Made by a program: the position numbers and the translations under genes. Source: Deltaproteobacteria bacterium (GTDB lineage Bacteria > Desulfobacterota > Desulfobacteria > Desulfobacterales > GCA-2748835). From it: 44,217 bases of DNA. The notes below the pieces were generated by a model. It did not search any database, was not told the DNA's origin, and saw only the letters and a list, made by a program, of their open reading frames with translations. Below, one piece after another: positions 17,227 to 26,365 of this stretch. The stretch lies in contig PDTL01000029.1 in the NCBI GenBank assembly GCA_002748835.1, positions 1 through 44,217 on the forward strand, given 5' to 3'. Position 1 is the first letter of the stretch. Each line of letters starts with the position of its first letter.

Positions 17227-18294
17227 TTACAGCAGCATGTTGAACAGATACCCCACCAAGAGGATTCCGCAGGCCACGACGCACACAAAGGCCGCAATCA
17301 GTTTGGGTTTCAACACGTTCCGCAGAATCACCAGTTCCGCCAGGGACAGGGCGATTACACTCATCATGAAGGCCAGCACCGATCCCACCGCCGCCCCTTT
17401 TCCCAGCAGGGCTTCCACCACAGGAATCACGCCGGCGGCATTTGAATACATGGGCACCCCGGCCAGGACCGATACGGGCACTGACCACCAGGTGTCTTTG
17501 CCCATGATCGACGCCATGACGCCTTCAGGTACAAAACCGTGAATCCCGGCCCCCACGGCAATGCCCAGGATCACGTAGATCCAGACACGGCCAAAGATCT
17601 CTTTTACCGCGTCCCAGCCGTAGACGATGCGATCCTGCCAGATCATGGCATCTTCCGGGAGGGTGACGGCGTCAGCACTGGCTTCACGCACCCAGTCTTC
17701 AATGTGGTTCTCCAACTTCAGCCGGCCGATCACCCATCCGGAGACAATGGCCACTGACAGCCCTGTACCCATATAGATGGCCGCGATTTTCCAGCCCAGG
17801 AGCCCATAGAGCAGTCCCAGGGCGATTTCGTTCACCATGGGAGCTGAGATGAGAAACGAAAACGTCACGCCCAGGGGCACGCCGGCAGCCACAAATCCGA
17901 TAAAGAGCGGCACAGCAGAGCAGGAACAGAACGGAGTCACGATCCCCAGCAGGGCAGCCAGGATATTGCCGGCAAATTCGCTTTTTCCGGACAAAAAGGC
18001 CCGGGTCTTTTCTGCTGTGAAAAAACTGCGGATAATGCCAACCCCGAAAACCACCAGGACCAGTAGCAGCAACACCTTGGGCGTGTCATAGAGAAAAAAC
18101 GTCACAGACGCTCCCAAATGGGAACCTTCGCTGATTCCTAATAACCGGTAGGTGAGAAAGGAGGCCAGATCCGGCAGCACCCGGTACAGCTGCCACCAGG
18201 CCACCAGGCCCAGGACGCCGAGTATCCCCTGCAGCGCCATCATCAGCCATGCCGGGTTGCTTGCCAGATCCAATTGCGTACGCCCTGTTTTCAT
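17227..18294 (-). CDS. YraQ/ArsP-type membrane permease (DUF318)
   Basis: A 355-residue membrane protein with about eight to ten helices. ATG 18294 is taken since GGGGGGAC precedes it; the frame upstream starts at a GTG with no ribosome binding site. The FCSCSAVPLFIGF block followed by AAGVPLG is the hallmark of this permease family, in which the paired cysteines are conserved. LISAPMVNEIAL and the repeated mirror motif GVPMYSNAAGVIPV fit the internal duplication of the family. Some members (ArsP) export trivalent organoarsenicals; others are of unknown use. The small thioredoxin-like gene follows. Role in metalloid or thiol transport is inference. Confidence 0.86.
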   Translation of the reverse strand: MKTGRTQLDLASNPAWLMMALQGILGVLGLVAWWQLYRVLPDLASFLTYRLLGISEGSHLGASVTFFLYDTPKVLLLLVLVVFGVGIIRSFFTAEKTRAFLSGKSEFAGNILAALLGIVTPFCSCSAVPLFIGFVAAGVPLGVTFSFLISAPMVNEIALGLLYGLLGWKIAAIYMGTGLSVAIVSGWVIGRLKLENHIEDWVREASADAVTLPEDAMIWQDRIVYGWDAVKEIFGRVWIYVILGIAVGAGIHGFVPEGVMASIMGKDTWWSVPVSVLAGVPMYSNAAGVIPVVEALLGKGAAVGSVLAFMMSVIALSLAELVILRNVLKPKLIAAFVCVVACGILLVGYLFNMLL

Positions 18295-18349
18295 ACGTCC
18301 CCCCAGTGCACCCGATATGCTCTTTATCCGCACCGATCAAGGATAAAAA

Positions 18350-18748
18350 TCAAATATACCCCTTTTCCGCCAATCGCCTGCCCATGGCCTCCCCCAGCGC
18401 CATGAGCCCGTTCATGGGACGGATAAACACCTCAAACCGGGAAATCTGACCCTTGTCATTGAATTCGATCAGATCAATCCCCTTGAGGGATTTTTCGCCT
18501 ACGTTTGCTGAAAACTCCAGCGCCCACCGGTGATCCGGCGTCAGTTCACGGTGATAGGTAAAATTTTCGAATACCTCGATCACGGTGCTTAAAATAGCGA
18601 CGGCCTCCAGACGGGTGTTTTTGGGCTTCCACATGAAAGGGGAATGAAATTCCACGTCCGGTGCGAGGATCTCCTCGAGCGCGGAAAGGTTCCGGTTGAA
18701 AACGATATCGTGCCATTGTTCCAGGCGTGCTGCATTTTTTTCCGTCAT
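18350..18748 (-). CDS. NTF2-like / SnoaL-like protein
   Basis: A 132-residue protein with the cone-shaped NTF2-like fold pattern: an N-terminal helix (WHDIVFNRNLSALEEILAPD), VEFHSPF, a helix around AVAILSTVIEVFENF, and paired strands WALEFSANVGEKSLKGIDLIEF and ISRFEVFIRP. Members include small enzymes and binding proteins, often steroid-isomerase-like. No catalytic residues can be assigned safely. AGGAGG is placed well before the ATG. It lies 55 bases upstream of the permease on the same strand and may be cotranscribed. Confidence 0.8.
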   Translation of the reverse strand: MTEKNAARLEQWHDIVFNRNLSALEEILAPDVEFHSPFMWKPKNTRLEAVAILSTVIEVFENFTYHRELTPDHRWALEFSANVGEKSLKGIDLIEFNDKGQISRFEVFIRPMNGLMALGEAMGRRLAEKGYI

Positions 18749-19011
18749 GTCAGACGTCCTCCTGCTCCTGATGGTTCATTTGTTGAATACACACGTCGTT
18801 TGTATACACTATAGCTTCACGCAGAAAATGCAACCCGCTGATCGCTTTACCGCATGTGTACCCACTATAACCCAGGATCCCCGTCTTTTCATCAACCAAT
18901 TTCGTTTCCGGTTCTATTCCAATCAACCATTGCGCGTTTTTTTCAGAGCCGATATGATCAGTTCAATCTGAACATCGAATCAAGATAACTCCTTATAGCG
19001 AGAGGTGAGTC

Positions 19012-20079
19012 ATGAATCGCAATAAAAAACAGTGTACCGTTTTCATTGGCGCCTTGATCTCTCTGATCTGGGCGACCGTTGTTTCTGCTGCCACATATGA
19101 CACGATGGTGCTTTTCGGGGACAGTCTGAGTGACCACGGCGGTCTGTTCAACTATGTGAGCCCCATTGTGGGGGAATTCAACGCGGAGACCAACCCCAAT
19201 GGGGTCCGAAAGGTATGGAGCAACGGAGATGTGTGGGCTGAATATCTTGCCGAGACCTGGGATGCATCCCTGAACAATCACGCCATTGCCGGTGCAATGA
19301 CAAAAGGACATGAAAGACAGGATGTTCAGGATCTGGTAGATCAGGGATTTTTACCGCCTCTGGGTGTGGAAGGCCAGATTGACAGCTATCTTTCAAGCCA
19401 GGCGGATCCGTTAAGCGACACGGCCCTTTTCATCATCTGGATCGGCGGAAATGACTTGCGGGTTTTTAGTCAGGGCCGGTCTGACGCAGCAAACACGGAA
19501 GCTCTTATCCGCACTGCTGCAGCCAGTGTTGCCGGTTCCTTTGAAAAACTCTACGCAGCCGGTGCCCGGAATTTTCTTTTCATAAACGTGCCCGATCTCG
19601 GAAAAACACCGCCCGCACTGGCCCTGGGTGAAACCGTTTCCCAGATTGCCTCACAACTCACCAGTGATTTCAATACCGGCCTCCTGGACGCCGTCAATGC
19701 GTTTTCCGCATCCCATACGGATATGGTCATGCACACCTATGATGCGTTTGCCTTTCTGAACGACCAGATCGATGCCGGCATCTTTGCCAATTCAACCGGC
19801 ACGTATTTGGTGCTGGATGCGGACTGGAGCGATACCGGCGAAGTCAACGAACCTGCGGAGGATTACCTGTTCTGGGACGCCATCCACCCCACCACCAGGG
19901 CCCACCGTCTGCTCGCCGATAGCCTTGCCGAGCAGATTGCGCCGGGTTCCACGGACGATGACGATGACGGCTCCTGCTTCATCCAGACCGTGGCCGCATC
20001 TGGCACCACCGGTTCCTGGGTACCAGTGGCGATTCTGATCAGCGTGGGTGTTTCTGCAGCCGTCCGGCGTCGCGTTTGA
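19012..20079 (+). CDS. Secreted SGNH/GDSL esterase-lipase with C-terminal sorting tail
   Basis: A 355-residue secreted hydrolase. The signal peptide covers about residues 1-26 (ends VVSAATYD). LFGDSLSDHGG supplies block I with the catalytic Ser, WIGGNDLR block III (Gly, Asn), and DAIHPTTRAH block V (Asp, His); this layout matches the phospholipase/lecithinase and thermolabile-haemolysin branch of GDSL enzymes. The C-terminus carries a run of aspartates, then GSCFIQTVAAS (Ser321-Cys322), a hydrophobic helix and the tail RRRV. That tripartite end is like C-terminal sorting signals with a Cys-Phe-Ile box. AGAGGTGAG precedes the ATG. It stands alone on the plus strand, ended by a strong terminator. 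Substrate unknown. Confidence 0.88.
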   Translation: MNRNKKQCTVFIGALISLIWATVVSAATYDTMVLFGDSLSDHGGLFNYVSPIVGEFNAETNPNGVRKVWSNGDVWAEYLAETWDASLNNHAIAGAMTKGHERQDVQDLVDQGFLPPLGVEGQIDSYLSSQADPLSDTALFIIWIGGNDLRVFSQGRSDAANTEALIRTAAASVAGSFEKLYAAGARNFLFINVPDLGKTPPALALGETVSQIASQLTSDFNTGLLDAVNAFSASHTDMVMHTYDAFAFLNDQIDAGIFANSTGTYLVLDADWSDTGEVNEPAEDYLFWDAIHPTTRAHRLLADSLAEQIAPGSTDDDDDGSCFIQTVAASGTTGSWVPVAILISVGVSAAVRRRV

Positions 20080-20179
20080 TCAGCAAGTTGATGGTTCGCG
20101 CCTTTTTTGCCGTTTGTGATGGAAAAGAGCTTTCGAATATCATCAAATATCTGCTGATCCCAATCCGTTAATAAATAAA

Positions 20180-20215
20180 AAAAGGCCGATTCTCCCAGAG
20201 GAGAATCGGCCTTTT
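20180..20215. terminator. Bidirectional rho-independent terminator
   Basis: A perfect 16-base stem (20180-20195 with 20200-20215) closes a CAGA loop. The stem is GC-rich in the middle with A4 on the left and T4 on the right, extended on the left by more A residues. It works in both directions and lies between the convergent esterase gene and dsrP. Confidence 0.92.
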
Positions 20216-20248
20216 CTGTATGGCCCGCAGTCAGCCTGTTTTGAGGTT

Positions 20249-21415
20249 TTAGCCGTTCACTTCTTCCTTCACGGTGGTCGCGATCTTGAAAAGCACGGTC
20301 AGGACCAGAAAGCCCGTGGCATACACGCCCATGGTGATGATCAGTTCTTTCACCGTGGGGATGTATTCGGTGTAATGATGCATGGGTGAAGGGACAAACC
20401 CGCCGGAGATCATACCAAGCCCCTTGTCGATCCAGGTACCGGCAAACACCATGATGCAGGTGAAAGGCAGGATGAACGAATTTGACCGCAGCGAGGGAAC
20501 CACCAGAAAGACAATGGCGGTGAGCATGAGAATCATGGACGCCCACATCCAGGGGACCAGGGCACCGTGGCCATGGCTGCCGACAAACAGGTAGTTCATG
20601 TGATCCATGTGCTCCGGAATCTGACTGTAGTAGGTCACGAAGACTTCACACCCGAAAAAGAACACATTGGCGATCAGGGCATAGGTGACGATCTTGGACA
20701 GGGTCTGGATGGCTTCCTTGCCTGCATCGAACTTGGTCACGGCCTTAACGATATAGGCGAGCAGGATCAGGAAAGCCGGCCCTGCGGCAAAGGCGGATGC
20801 CAGAAAGCGCGGGGCCAGAATGGCGGTCAGCCAGAACCCGCGGCCGGGCAGACCGCAGTACAGAAACGCCGTAACCGTATGGATACCAAAGGCAAACGGA
20901 ATGGAAATGTAGATCAGGGGTTTGGTCCATGCCGGCGGTGACACCTGATTGCGTTCTGCTTCGAGTACTTTCCAGCCCACGACAATGTTCAGAAACAGGT
21001 ACCCGTTGAGTACCAGCATGTCATAGAACAGCATGGAATGGGGAGTGGGATGGATCACCACGTTAAAAAGCCGCATGGGCATCCCCAGGTCCGCCACGAT
21101 GAAGAGCAGGCACATGATCAGTGCGGATACCGCCAGAAATTCACCCAGCACGGTGATCCGGCCGAATTTTTTGTAATCATGGAGATAATAGGGCATGACC
21201 ACCATGACCCCCCCGGCAGCCACACCGACGAGATAGGTAAACTGGGCAATGTAGAATCCCCAGGTCACGTCCCGGCTCATGCCGGTGATTCCCAGACCGA
21301 TCATGAACTGATCCATGTATGCGGCAAAGCCGAGGCCGATGGCGCCGAGCAGTGCCAGAATCCACAGGTAGTACTTGTTTGTTCCTTTTAATGCGGTTTC
21401 AAGCATATCAGCCAC
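20249..21415 (-). CDS. dsrP: DsrP, NrfD-like membrane subunit of the DsrMKJOP complex
   Basis: A 388-residue membrane protein of the NrfD/PsrC family with about ten helices, last gene of the dsrMKJOP operon. In the family it takes menaquinol electrons in the membrane and works with the iron-sulfur subunit DsrO. The typical features are GITGMSRDVTWGFYIAQF near the N-terminus and LHDYKKFGRITVLGEFLAVSA in the first third. It starts one base after the dsrO stop. The operon is closed by the terminator at 20180-20215. Assignment rests on the family together with full conserved gene order. Confidence 0.94.
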   Translation of the reverse strand: MADMLETALKGTNKYYLWILALLGAIGLGFAAYMDQFMIGLGITGMSRDVTWGFYIAQFTYLVGVAAGGVMVVMPYYLHDYKKFGRITVLGEFLAVSALIMCLLFIVADLGMPMRLFNVVIHPTPHSMLFYDMLVLNGYLFLNIVVGWKVLEAERNQVSPPAWTKPLIYISIPFAFGIHTVTAFLYCGLPGRGFWLTAILAPRFLASAFAAGPAFLILLAYIVKAVTKFDAGKEAIQTLSKIVTYALIANVFFFGCEVFVTYYSQIPEHMDHMNYLFVGSHGHGALVPWMWASMILMLTAIVFLVVPSLRSNSFILPFTCIMVFAGTWIDKGLGMISGGFVPSPMHHYTEYIPTVKELIITMGVYATGFLVLTVLFKIATTVKEEVNG

Positions 21416-21416
21416 C

Positions 21417-22244
21417 TCACACGATGTAGTAGACGGTCGGGCCGGTACCCAGGCTCTGTTTCCGTCGGATGGTGTAGTTTGATTTCAGCGCCTGCCGGAC
21501 CTTGGAGTTGGGATCATCCAGATCGCCGAAAACGATGGCGCCATCAGATGCTTCCACACATGCCGGCTGTTTGCCGACGGCCAGACGTTCTGCGCAGAAA
21601 TTGCACTTTTCCACAACCCCTTTCATGCGGGTGGGGAATTCCGGAGCAATCGTTTTCAGACTTTTCCGCGGATCCACGAAGTTGAAACTCCGGGAGCCGT
21701 ACGGACAAGCGGCCATACAGAACCGGCAGCCGATACATCGGTGAAAGTCCATCAGCACAATGCCGTCTTCCCGCTGAAAGGTGGCTTGGGTCGGGCAGGC
21801 CTGAACACACGGCGGATTCTGGCAGTGGTTGCACAAGGCCAGCAACGGCGTGTTTTTCAGTTTTTCATTCACATGCTCGTGTTCCCGCATGGGAAAGACG
21901 TGCCCGTAGCTGTCATCCCAGATCCACTTGATTTCATGCCGGGGGTTCGGATTGTCCGGCACATTGTGGATGGCATGGCAGGCCTTTTCGATCTTGGCAT
22001 TCAGCTTATCATTGAGCTTGCGGGTATCGATGACCATGGCCCAGCGTTTCGCGGTCAGGGCGCTGCTTTTCTTTGAAAACATCGACGATTTTTCTTCGGC
22101 AGCCGGTGCTTCCTTTGGCGCTTTGGCGCTGGTGGCATCATGTCCGGCACTGGCAGAGGCGATGGCATTCACCACCGGTCCGGCACTGAGTCCCAATGCG
22201 GAAACCCCGGCGATTTTCAGAAAATTTCTTCGGGTCTTTTCCAT
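21417..22244 (-). CDS. dsrO: DsrO, periplasmic iron-sulfur subunit
   Basis: A 275-residue ferredoxin-like protein with a twin-arginine signal (TRRNFLKIAG, Arg5-Arg6) and thus exported folded to the periplasm. Three cysteine groups are visible: CNHCQNPPCVQACP, CIGCRFCMAACPYG and CNFCAER with a later PAC. They bind 4Fe-4S clusters and pass electrons between DsrP and the cytochrome DsrJ. The start shares one base with the dsrJ stop (TAATG). The family is the DMSO-reductase B-like group; the gene order makes it DsrO. Confidence 0.94.
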   Translation of the reverse strand: MEKTRRNFLKIAGVSALGLSAGPVVNAIASASAGHDATSAKAPKEAPAAEEKSSMFSKKSSALTAKRWAMVIDTRKLNDKLNAKIEKACHAIHNVPDNPNPRHEIKWIWDDSYGHVFPMREHEHVNEKLKNTPLLALCNHCQNPPCVQACPTQATFQREDGIVLMDFHRCIGCRFCMAACPYGSRSFNFVDPRKSLKTIAPEFPTRMKGVVEKCNFCAERLAVGKQPACVEASDGAIVFGDLDDPNSKVRQALKSNYTIRRKQSLGTGPTVYYIV

Positions 22245-22642
22245 TATTTTTTCTCCTCCAGAACCGTGTGGCAGTCCCAGCAGTAAGGCCGCACCGATGC
22301 ATAGTCATGGCAGCGGTCACAGAACTCTGCCTTGCTGGTGTGGCAGCCCAGACAGGATTCCTTGCCAGTGGAAAGGCTCATGTTGTAGGTTTTACCGTTG
22401 TCCGGACTGGTATACATGCGCTCTCCCTTACGTACGACCGTATCTCGCCATACATCCAGAAGCTGCATATGTTTCCGCGTCATGTACGCTTTGTCACGCA
22501 CACACGAGCCCGCTTTTTTGGCGGTTTCGGACAGAACCGGTTCGGGTTTCGCTTTTGCGCCGCCCATATTGGACCAGAGGGGATAGGTGAACAATCCCAA
22601 AAATATCACAAGGCCGGTGATCACAAATTTCTTATGATACAT
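22244..22642 (-). CDS. dsrJ: DsrJ, triheme cytochrome c subunit
   Basis: A 132-residue periplasmic cytochrome anchored by an N-terminal helix (about 6-22). Three CxxCH heme sites are seen: CLGCH (97-101), CDRCH (108-112) and CWDCH (121-125). Known DsrJ proteins have one heme with an unusual Cys axial ligand from the N-terminal part; Cys47 here is the matching candidate, since it is the only other cysteine. It lies three bases after dsrK. Length is normal for the family. Confidence 0.95.
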   Translation of the reverse strand: MYHKKFVITGLVIFLGLFTYPLWSNMGGAKAKPEPVLSETAKKAGSCVRDKAYMTRKHMQLLDVWRDTVVRKGERMYTSPDNGKTYNMSLSTGKESCLGCHTSKAEFCDRCHDYASVRPYCWDCHTVLEEKK

Positions 22643-22645
22643 CTA

Positions 22646-24271
22646 TTATTCCTCCATTCCTTCGAGCGGTTCCCCGCGCAGGTCGGTTTCCCGGGTGGTT
22701 TCGCCCGGCAGTATCAGGGCGTTGGCCACCAGTTCATGGAGACCTGTCACATCCACTTCCGGTACCCAGTATTCCATCAGGGGCGGAAACGCCGCACGGT
22801 CAATGGCGCAGACGCAGGCAAGCATGTTCACACCGTATTTCTCGTGCACATAGCGGACGGCATTGGCGCGTGGCAGACCGCCGGCCATCCGCAGTTCCAT
22901 GTTTTCACCCGCATTGAGCCCGGCACCAGAACCGCAGCAGAAGGTCTGCTCGCGAATGGTGTTGGCCGGCATTTCATAGAAGTGGTTGCAGACATTCCGA
23001 ATCACGTAGCGGGGTTCTTCGAGCATCCCCATACCGCGGGACGGGTTGCAGGAATCGTGGAAGGTGACCTTCAGATGATCGTTCCGTTTCTTGTCCAGCT
23101 TCAGTTTGCCGTGCCGGATCAGGTCAGCGGTGAATTCAGCGATATGCACCATCTTGGTGGACCGGGCGTTTTCGAACACCGTGCCGGTGATCGGGCTGAC
23201 CGGTTCTTCCAGGAAATCGGCAGGGCCATTCATGGTATCCATGTACTGGGTGATGACCCGCCACATGTGACCGCACTCGCCGCCGAGGATCCATTTGACG
23301 CCCAGACGTTTGGCTTCCGCGTACATCTTGGAGTTCAGGCGTTTCATGGTTTCGTGGGAGGTGAAAAAACCGAAGTTCCCGCCCTCAGAGGCGTAGGTGC
23401 TCCAGGTGACCTTCAGCCCGTATTCCCGCTTCAGGTACTCGAACAGCATGAGGTAGCCCATGGCCGTGTAGGTGCCTGGATCGGCAAACACGTCCCCGGA
23501 CGGGGTGATAAAGAGGATATCCGCCCCTTTTTCACTAAAGGAGGGGGTACAGTCCACGCCGGTGATGTCTTCGATGTCTTCGACGAAGAATTCGAGCATT
23601 TCTTTGAAGGCATGGGGCTGGATGCCCAGGTGGTTACCGGTCATGTAACAGTTGGAGACCGGGGTGGCGATCCAGTCGATGTTCAAACCGAGGAGGTTCA
23701 AGAGTTCCCGGCCCATGATGGTGATCTCCGCAGTATCAATCCCATATGGACAGAAAACAGAACACCGGCGACATTCCGTACACTGGAACATGTAGTACCA
23801 CCACTCTTTGAGCACATCCACGGTCAGCTTGCGGGCACCGGCCAGCTTCTTGAAAATCTTGCCGGCGGTGGTGAAATCGTTTCGGTAAACAGACCGGAGC
23901 AGCTCGGCGCGCAGTACGGGCATGTTCTTGGGATCACCGGTACCGATGAAAAAGTGGCATTTGTCCGCGCAGGCACCGCAGCGCACACAGATATCCATAA
24001 AGACCTTGAAGCTGCGGAACCGGTCCAGACGCTCCTTGAAGCCTTTGTGAATAATTTCCTGCCAGTTTTCCGGCAGTTTCCAGTCTTCTTCCGAAGGATC
24101 CCACTGACGGGCATTCGGAAAACCCAAGGTTTCCAGGCTTTCTTTTTTCCCGGCATAACAATACATCCCTTTGCGGATTTCCGTCGGGGTATCCATCCAG
24201 CCGGTCTTGGGCGGCCTGTGGTTGATTTGGGTCAGCCGTTCATCATTTGCGATAGAGATATGTTCAGCCAT
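22646..24271 (-). CDS. dsrK: DsrK, HdrD-like iron-sulfur subunit
   Basis: A 541-residue cytoplasmic subunit resembling heterodisulfide reductase HdrD. Two ferredoxin sites, CVRCGACADKC (Cys95, 98, 101, 105) and CTECRRCSVFC (Cys164, 167, 170, 174), lie in the N-terminal third. In the C-terminal part FHDSCNPSRG and TFCCGSGAG are the CCG-type cysteines of the catalytic non-cubane cluster. In sulfate reducers it is believed to reduce the DsrC trisulfide formed by sulfite reductase. It is spaced three bases from dsrM and three from dsrJ. Confidence 0.95.
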   Translation of the reverse strand: MAEHISIANDERLTQINHRPPKTGWMDTPTEIRKGMYCYAGKKESLETLGFPNARQWDPSEEDWKLPENWQEIIHKGFKERLDRFRSFKVFMDICVRCGACADKCHFFIGTGDPKNMPVLRAELLRSVYRNDFTTAGKIFKKLAGARKLTVDVLKEWWYYMFQCTECRRCSVFCPYGIDTAEITIMGRELLNLLGLNIDWIATPVSNCYMTGNHLGIQPHAFKEMLEFFVEDIEDITGVDCTPSFSEKGADILFITPSGDVFADPGTYTAMGYLMLFEYLKREYGLKVTWSTYASEGGNFGFFTSHETMKRLNSKMYAEAKRLGVKWILGGECGHMWRVITQYMDTMNGPADFLEEPVSPITGTVFENARSTKMVHIAEFTADLIRHGKLKLDKKRNDHLKVTFHDSCNPSRGMGMLEEPRYVIRNVCNHFYEMPANTIREQTFCCGSGAGLNAGENMELRMAGGLPRANAVRYVHEKYGVNMLACVCAIDRAAFPPLMEYWVPEVDVTGLHELVANALILPGETTRETDLRGEPLEGMEE

Positions 24272-24274
24272 TCC

Positions 24275-25273
24275 TTACTCCTTTTCAACCGGGAGGCCGG
24301 CTTCGATCATCTTTTCCCGGAAGTCGTCTTCATACTCTTCGTAGGTATGTTTCTTGACCGGATAGTTCCAGGGGTTCACGTGCCGATATTCACGGGTATT
24401 GGCCAGCATGTTCCGCGTGGGGCTCATGAAGACGCCGCCCATGTGCATCAGCTTGCTGAACGGGAAATAGGCCAGAAGGACGCAGACCAGAAAAAGGTGT
24501 GTAAAAAACAGCGGACTCACACCATCGGGGATGGTGGGATTCAAGGTCACCAGACCCATGGTCAGGCTTTTGATCGCGACAATGTCCACTTTGGTAACGT
24601 AGCGCATCCGGATGCCAGTCAGTGCAATGGCCATAATCAGAAACAAGGGAAAATAATCAGCTGCCAGAGAAATGTAGTTGACCTGGGGATGAATCATCCG
24701 GCGGACAAACAGGTACAGCGCCGCACCCAGAAGGACAAAACCGGACATAAAAAGCCCCGGCAGGCCGATCTGGAGAAAACCGTCCAGGGCTTCAAGCAGC
24801 TTGATCACGGCCGGCACCGGCTCGAAAAAGAACCGCATGTGGCGCAGCAGGACCACCAGAAACGAGTAATGGAAGGCCAAGGCGGCGATCCAGAGCCACT
24901 TTTCCCATTCATAGGAAAGTTTTCCGCCATCCCGGACTTCCATCAGGGTATTCCGGAACAAGGACCGGAACACGGTGATTTCCAGGACCATACGGATGAC
25001 AACACCGAGCTTTGTGCTCGGGTTATCCACCTTGGCCTGGTTAATCCAGGAAAAGGATTTTTGTTGGCCGCAGGTTGTCGGGATGGCAAAGGGCACTGCT
25101 GAACGCCCCCAGCCGATGATCTTCCTTGTAAAGCCGAACACGAAAATCGTGACGGCCATGTACGGAAGAATCACCCCGAAGATAAACTGCAGCCCCGATG
25201 CCTGGCCACCCGCGTAGGCGAGCCCTCCCAGGACAACGACGGCAATGAGTGAAACTAACACATGTGCATTCAT
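24275..25273 (-). CDS. dsrM: DsrM, NarI-like cytochrome b subunit
   Basis: A 332-residue membrane protein, diheme cytochrome b of the NarI family. Five or six helices are visible; histidines in HYSFLVVLLRH and the later HLFLVC / KLMHMGG segments are candidate heme ligands. It passes menaquinol electrons to DsrK on the cytoplasmic side. GAGGTGAAGG precedes the ATG. A gap of 137 bases separates it from the RsbRD-domain gene on the same strand, so both could share a transcript or dsrM could have its own promoter. Confidence 0.94.
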   Translation of the reverse strand: MNAHVLVSLIAVVVLGGLAYAGGQASGLQFIFGVILPYMAVTIFVFGFTRKIIGWGRSAVPFAIPTTCGQQKSFSWINQAKVDNPSTKLGVVIRMVLEITVFRSLFRNTLMEVRDGGKLSYEWEKWLWIAALAFHYSFLVVLLRHMRFFFEPVPAVIKLLEALDGFLQIGLPGLFMSGFVLLGAALYLFVRRMIHPQVNYISLAADYFPLFLIMAIALTGIRMRYVTKVDIVAIKSLTMGLVTLNPTIPDGVSPLFFTHLFLVCVLLAYFPFSKLMHMGGVFMSPTRNMLANTREYRHVNPWNYPVKKHTYEEYEDDFREKMIEAGLPVEKE

Positions 25274-25410
25274 TTACCTTCACCTCGCTTTGCGGCTCCA
25301 ATCCAGTCTTCGGCACACGTTGTCCCCGGCAGGCGCGATTCTGGATGCCTCTGGAAAAACTGCGGCGTTTTCCATCTGCAGCACAGCCCGTGTCCGCCCG
25401 GCGAAAACCG

Positions 25411-25968
25411 TTACGAATGCTGGTCAAAGCCTCCGTTTTTATAAACATTGTGCGGGATAATCTCCGCCCCAACCGCTTCAACCTCTTTCATCAGTCCGGC
25501 TTTTTCCAGCAGCCGGAGGGTCCGGTTCCGGGTCTGATTGGCCCGGAACTCAAACAACTGCAGTTTACAGTCCATATATTTATCAAACGCGACCAGTGCC
25601 ACTTCATCCAGCAGACGGTCGAGCAGGTCCATATCCTCGATATCCGTGCCCGCAGCGGTTTTTTTGACCAGATATTTCAGATCAAAAACAAAACGGACCG
25701 CATCCGACGGTTTGAAACTCTGTACGGCGCGGATCCGGACAATGGGATCCAGCATTTCCTCCACTGCGGCCCGATCCAGGGGATAGGAAAGTTTATCGAG
25801 CACGCCTTCCAGCCCGGTCAGGGTAGAACTCCCCACCGGATTGGCGAACGGATCTTTTTCTTTTCGGATAAACTTTGCTGTTTCAGCAGGATAGGTGTCG
25901 ATTACGCGCTCAAACCACAGATTCACCAGTTCGGCCCGTTTGGATTGGAGGAGGTCTTGAATGCGCAT
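25411..25968 (-). CDS. RsbRD N-terminal domain protein upstream of dsrMKJOP
   Basis: A 185-residue helical protein resembling the N-terminal sensory domain of RsbRD (non-heme globin-like fold of the RsbT co-antagonist group). It starts MRIQDLLQSKRAELVNLWFERV, with W-F-E-R-V-I-D-T-Y-P in the typical first helix, and carries FANPVGSS. ATG 25968 is preferred because AGGAAGAG lies before it; an upstream in-frame start at 26007 has no such site. No STAS domain follows, so it is the sensor-like half only. As I recall, a gene of this sort often precedes dsrMKJOP in Desulfobacterota, which points to a link with redox control. Function unproven. Confidence 0.75.
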   Translation of the reverse strand: MRIQDLLQSKRAELVNLWFERVIDTYPAETAKFIRKEKDPFANPVGSSTLTGLEGVLDKLSYPLDRAAVEEMLDPIVRIRAVQSFKPSDAVRFVFDLKYLVKKTAAGTDIEDMDLLDRLLDEVALVAFDKYMDCKLQLFEFRANQTRNRTLRLLEKAGLMKEVEAVGAEIIPHNVYKNGGFDQHS

Positions 25969-26365
25969 AAGCTCTTCCTGTCCGTTTTCGCCCATGGTAG
26001 GCGGCAACGCAGATGCGTCACAAAAATTAAAAACGACAAAACAGACAACCTCTGCAAGGTTGCCGAAACCCGCATATCGTCAAACGCTCAAACGATTATG
26101 GACAAGCATTGTCCCTGCCCTGTCAGGCGACCGCCCGCCGCAGCCGGCCGGCGGTTGGTTAAAAAGGATTTTATATTCATTTCTGCATTTCCTGTCAAGA
26201 AGATTCAATATTTCGCAACATCAAACAGTTAGGAAATACAAGCCATTCCGCCGCTGTTAAATCCGCCGTGGTTTATCACGGTTCCGGTATCAAAACCCTT
26301 GACGCCGGACCGGCCGCCTCCTACAACCTTCTGACGTAACGGTTTCAACCCAGTGGAGATTTATC
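25969..26365. other. Divergent intergenic region between the dsr block and the YcaO gene
   Basis: No gene is seen. The left half contains a hairpin CAACCT (26046-26051) / AGGTTG (26057-26062). The right half has CCGTG (26266-26270) / CACGG (26277-26281). Promoters for both directions must lie here, but no strong hexamer pair can be defended. A plain AT-rich section lies at about 26160-26240. Confidence 0.45.

Noticed and set aside
22196..25102. Very long plus-strand open frame (968 codons) across dsrO to dsrM
   Set aside because: It runs antisense to four well-identified dsr genes and has the His/Gln/Gly-rich make-up of a codon-bias shadow.
26266..26281. CCGTG/CACGG hairpin as terminator or riboswitch
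   Set aside because: The stem is short, has no T-run, and lies in a divergent promoter region; no aptamer pattern was recognised.
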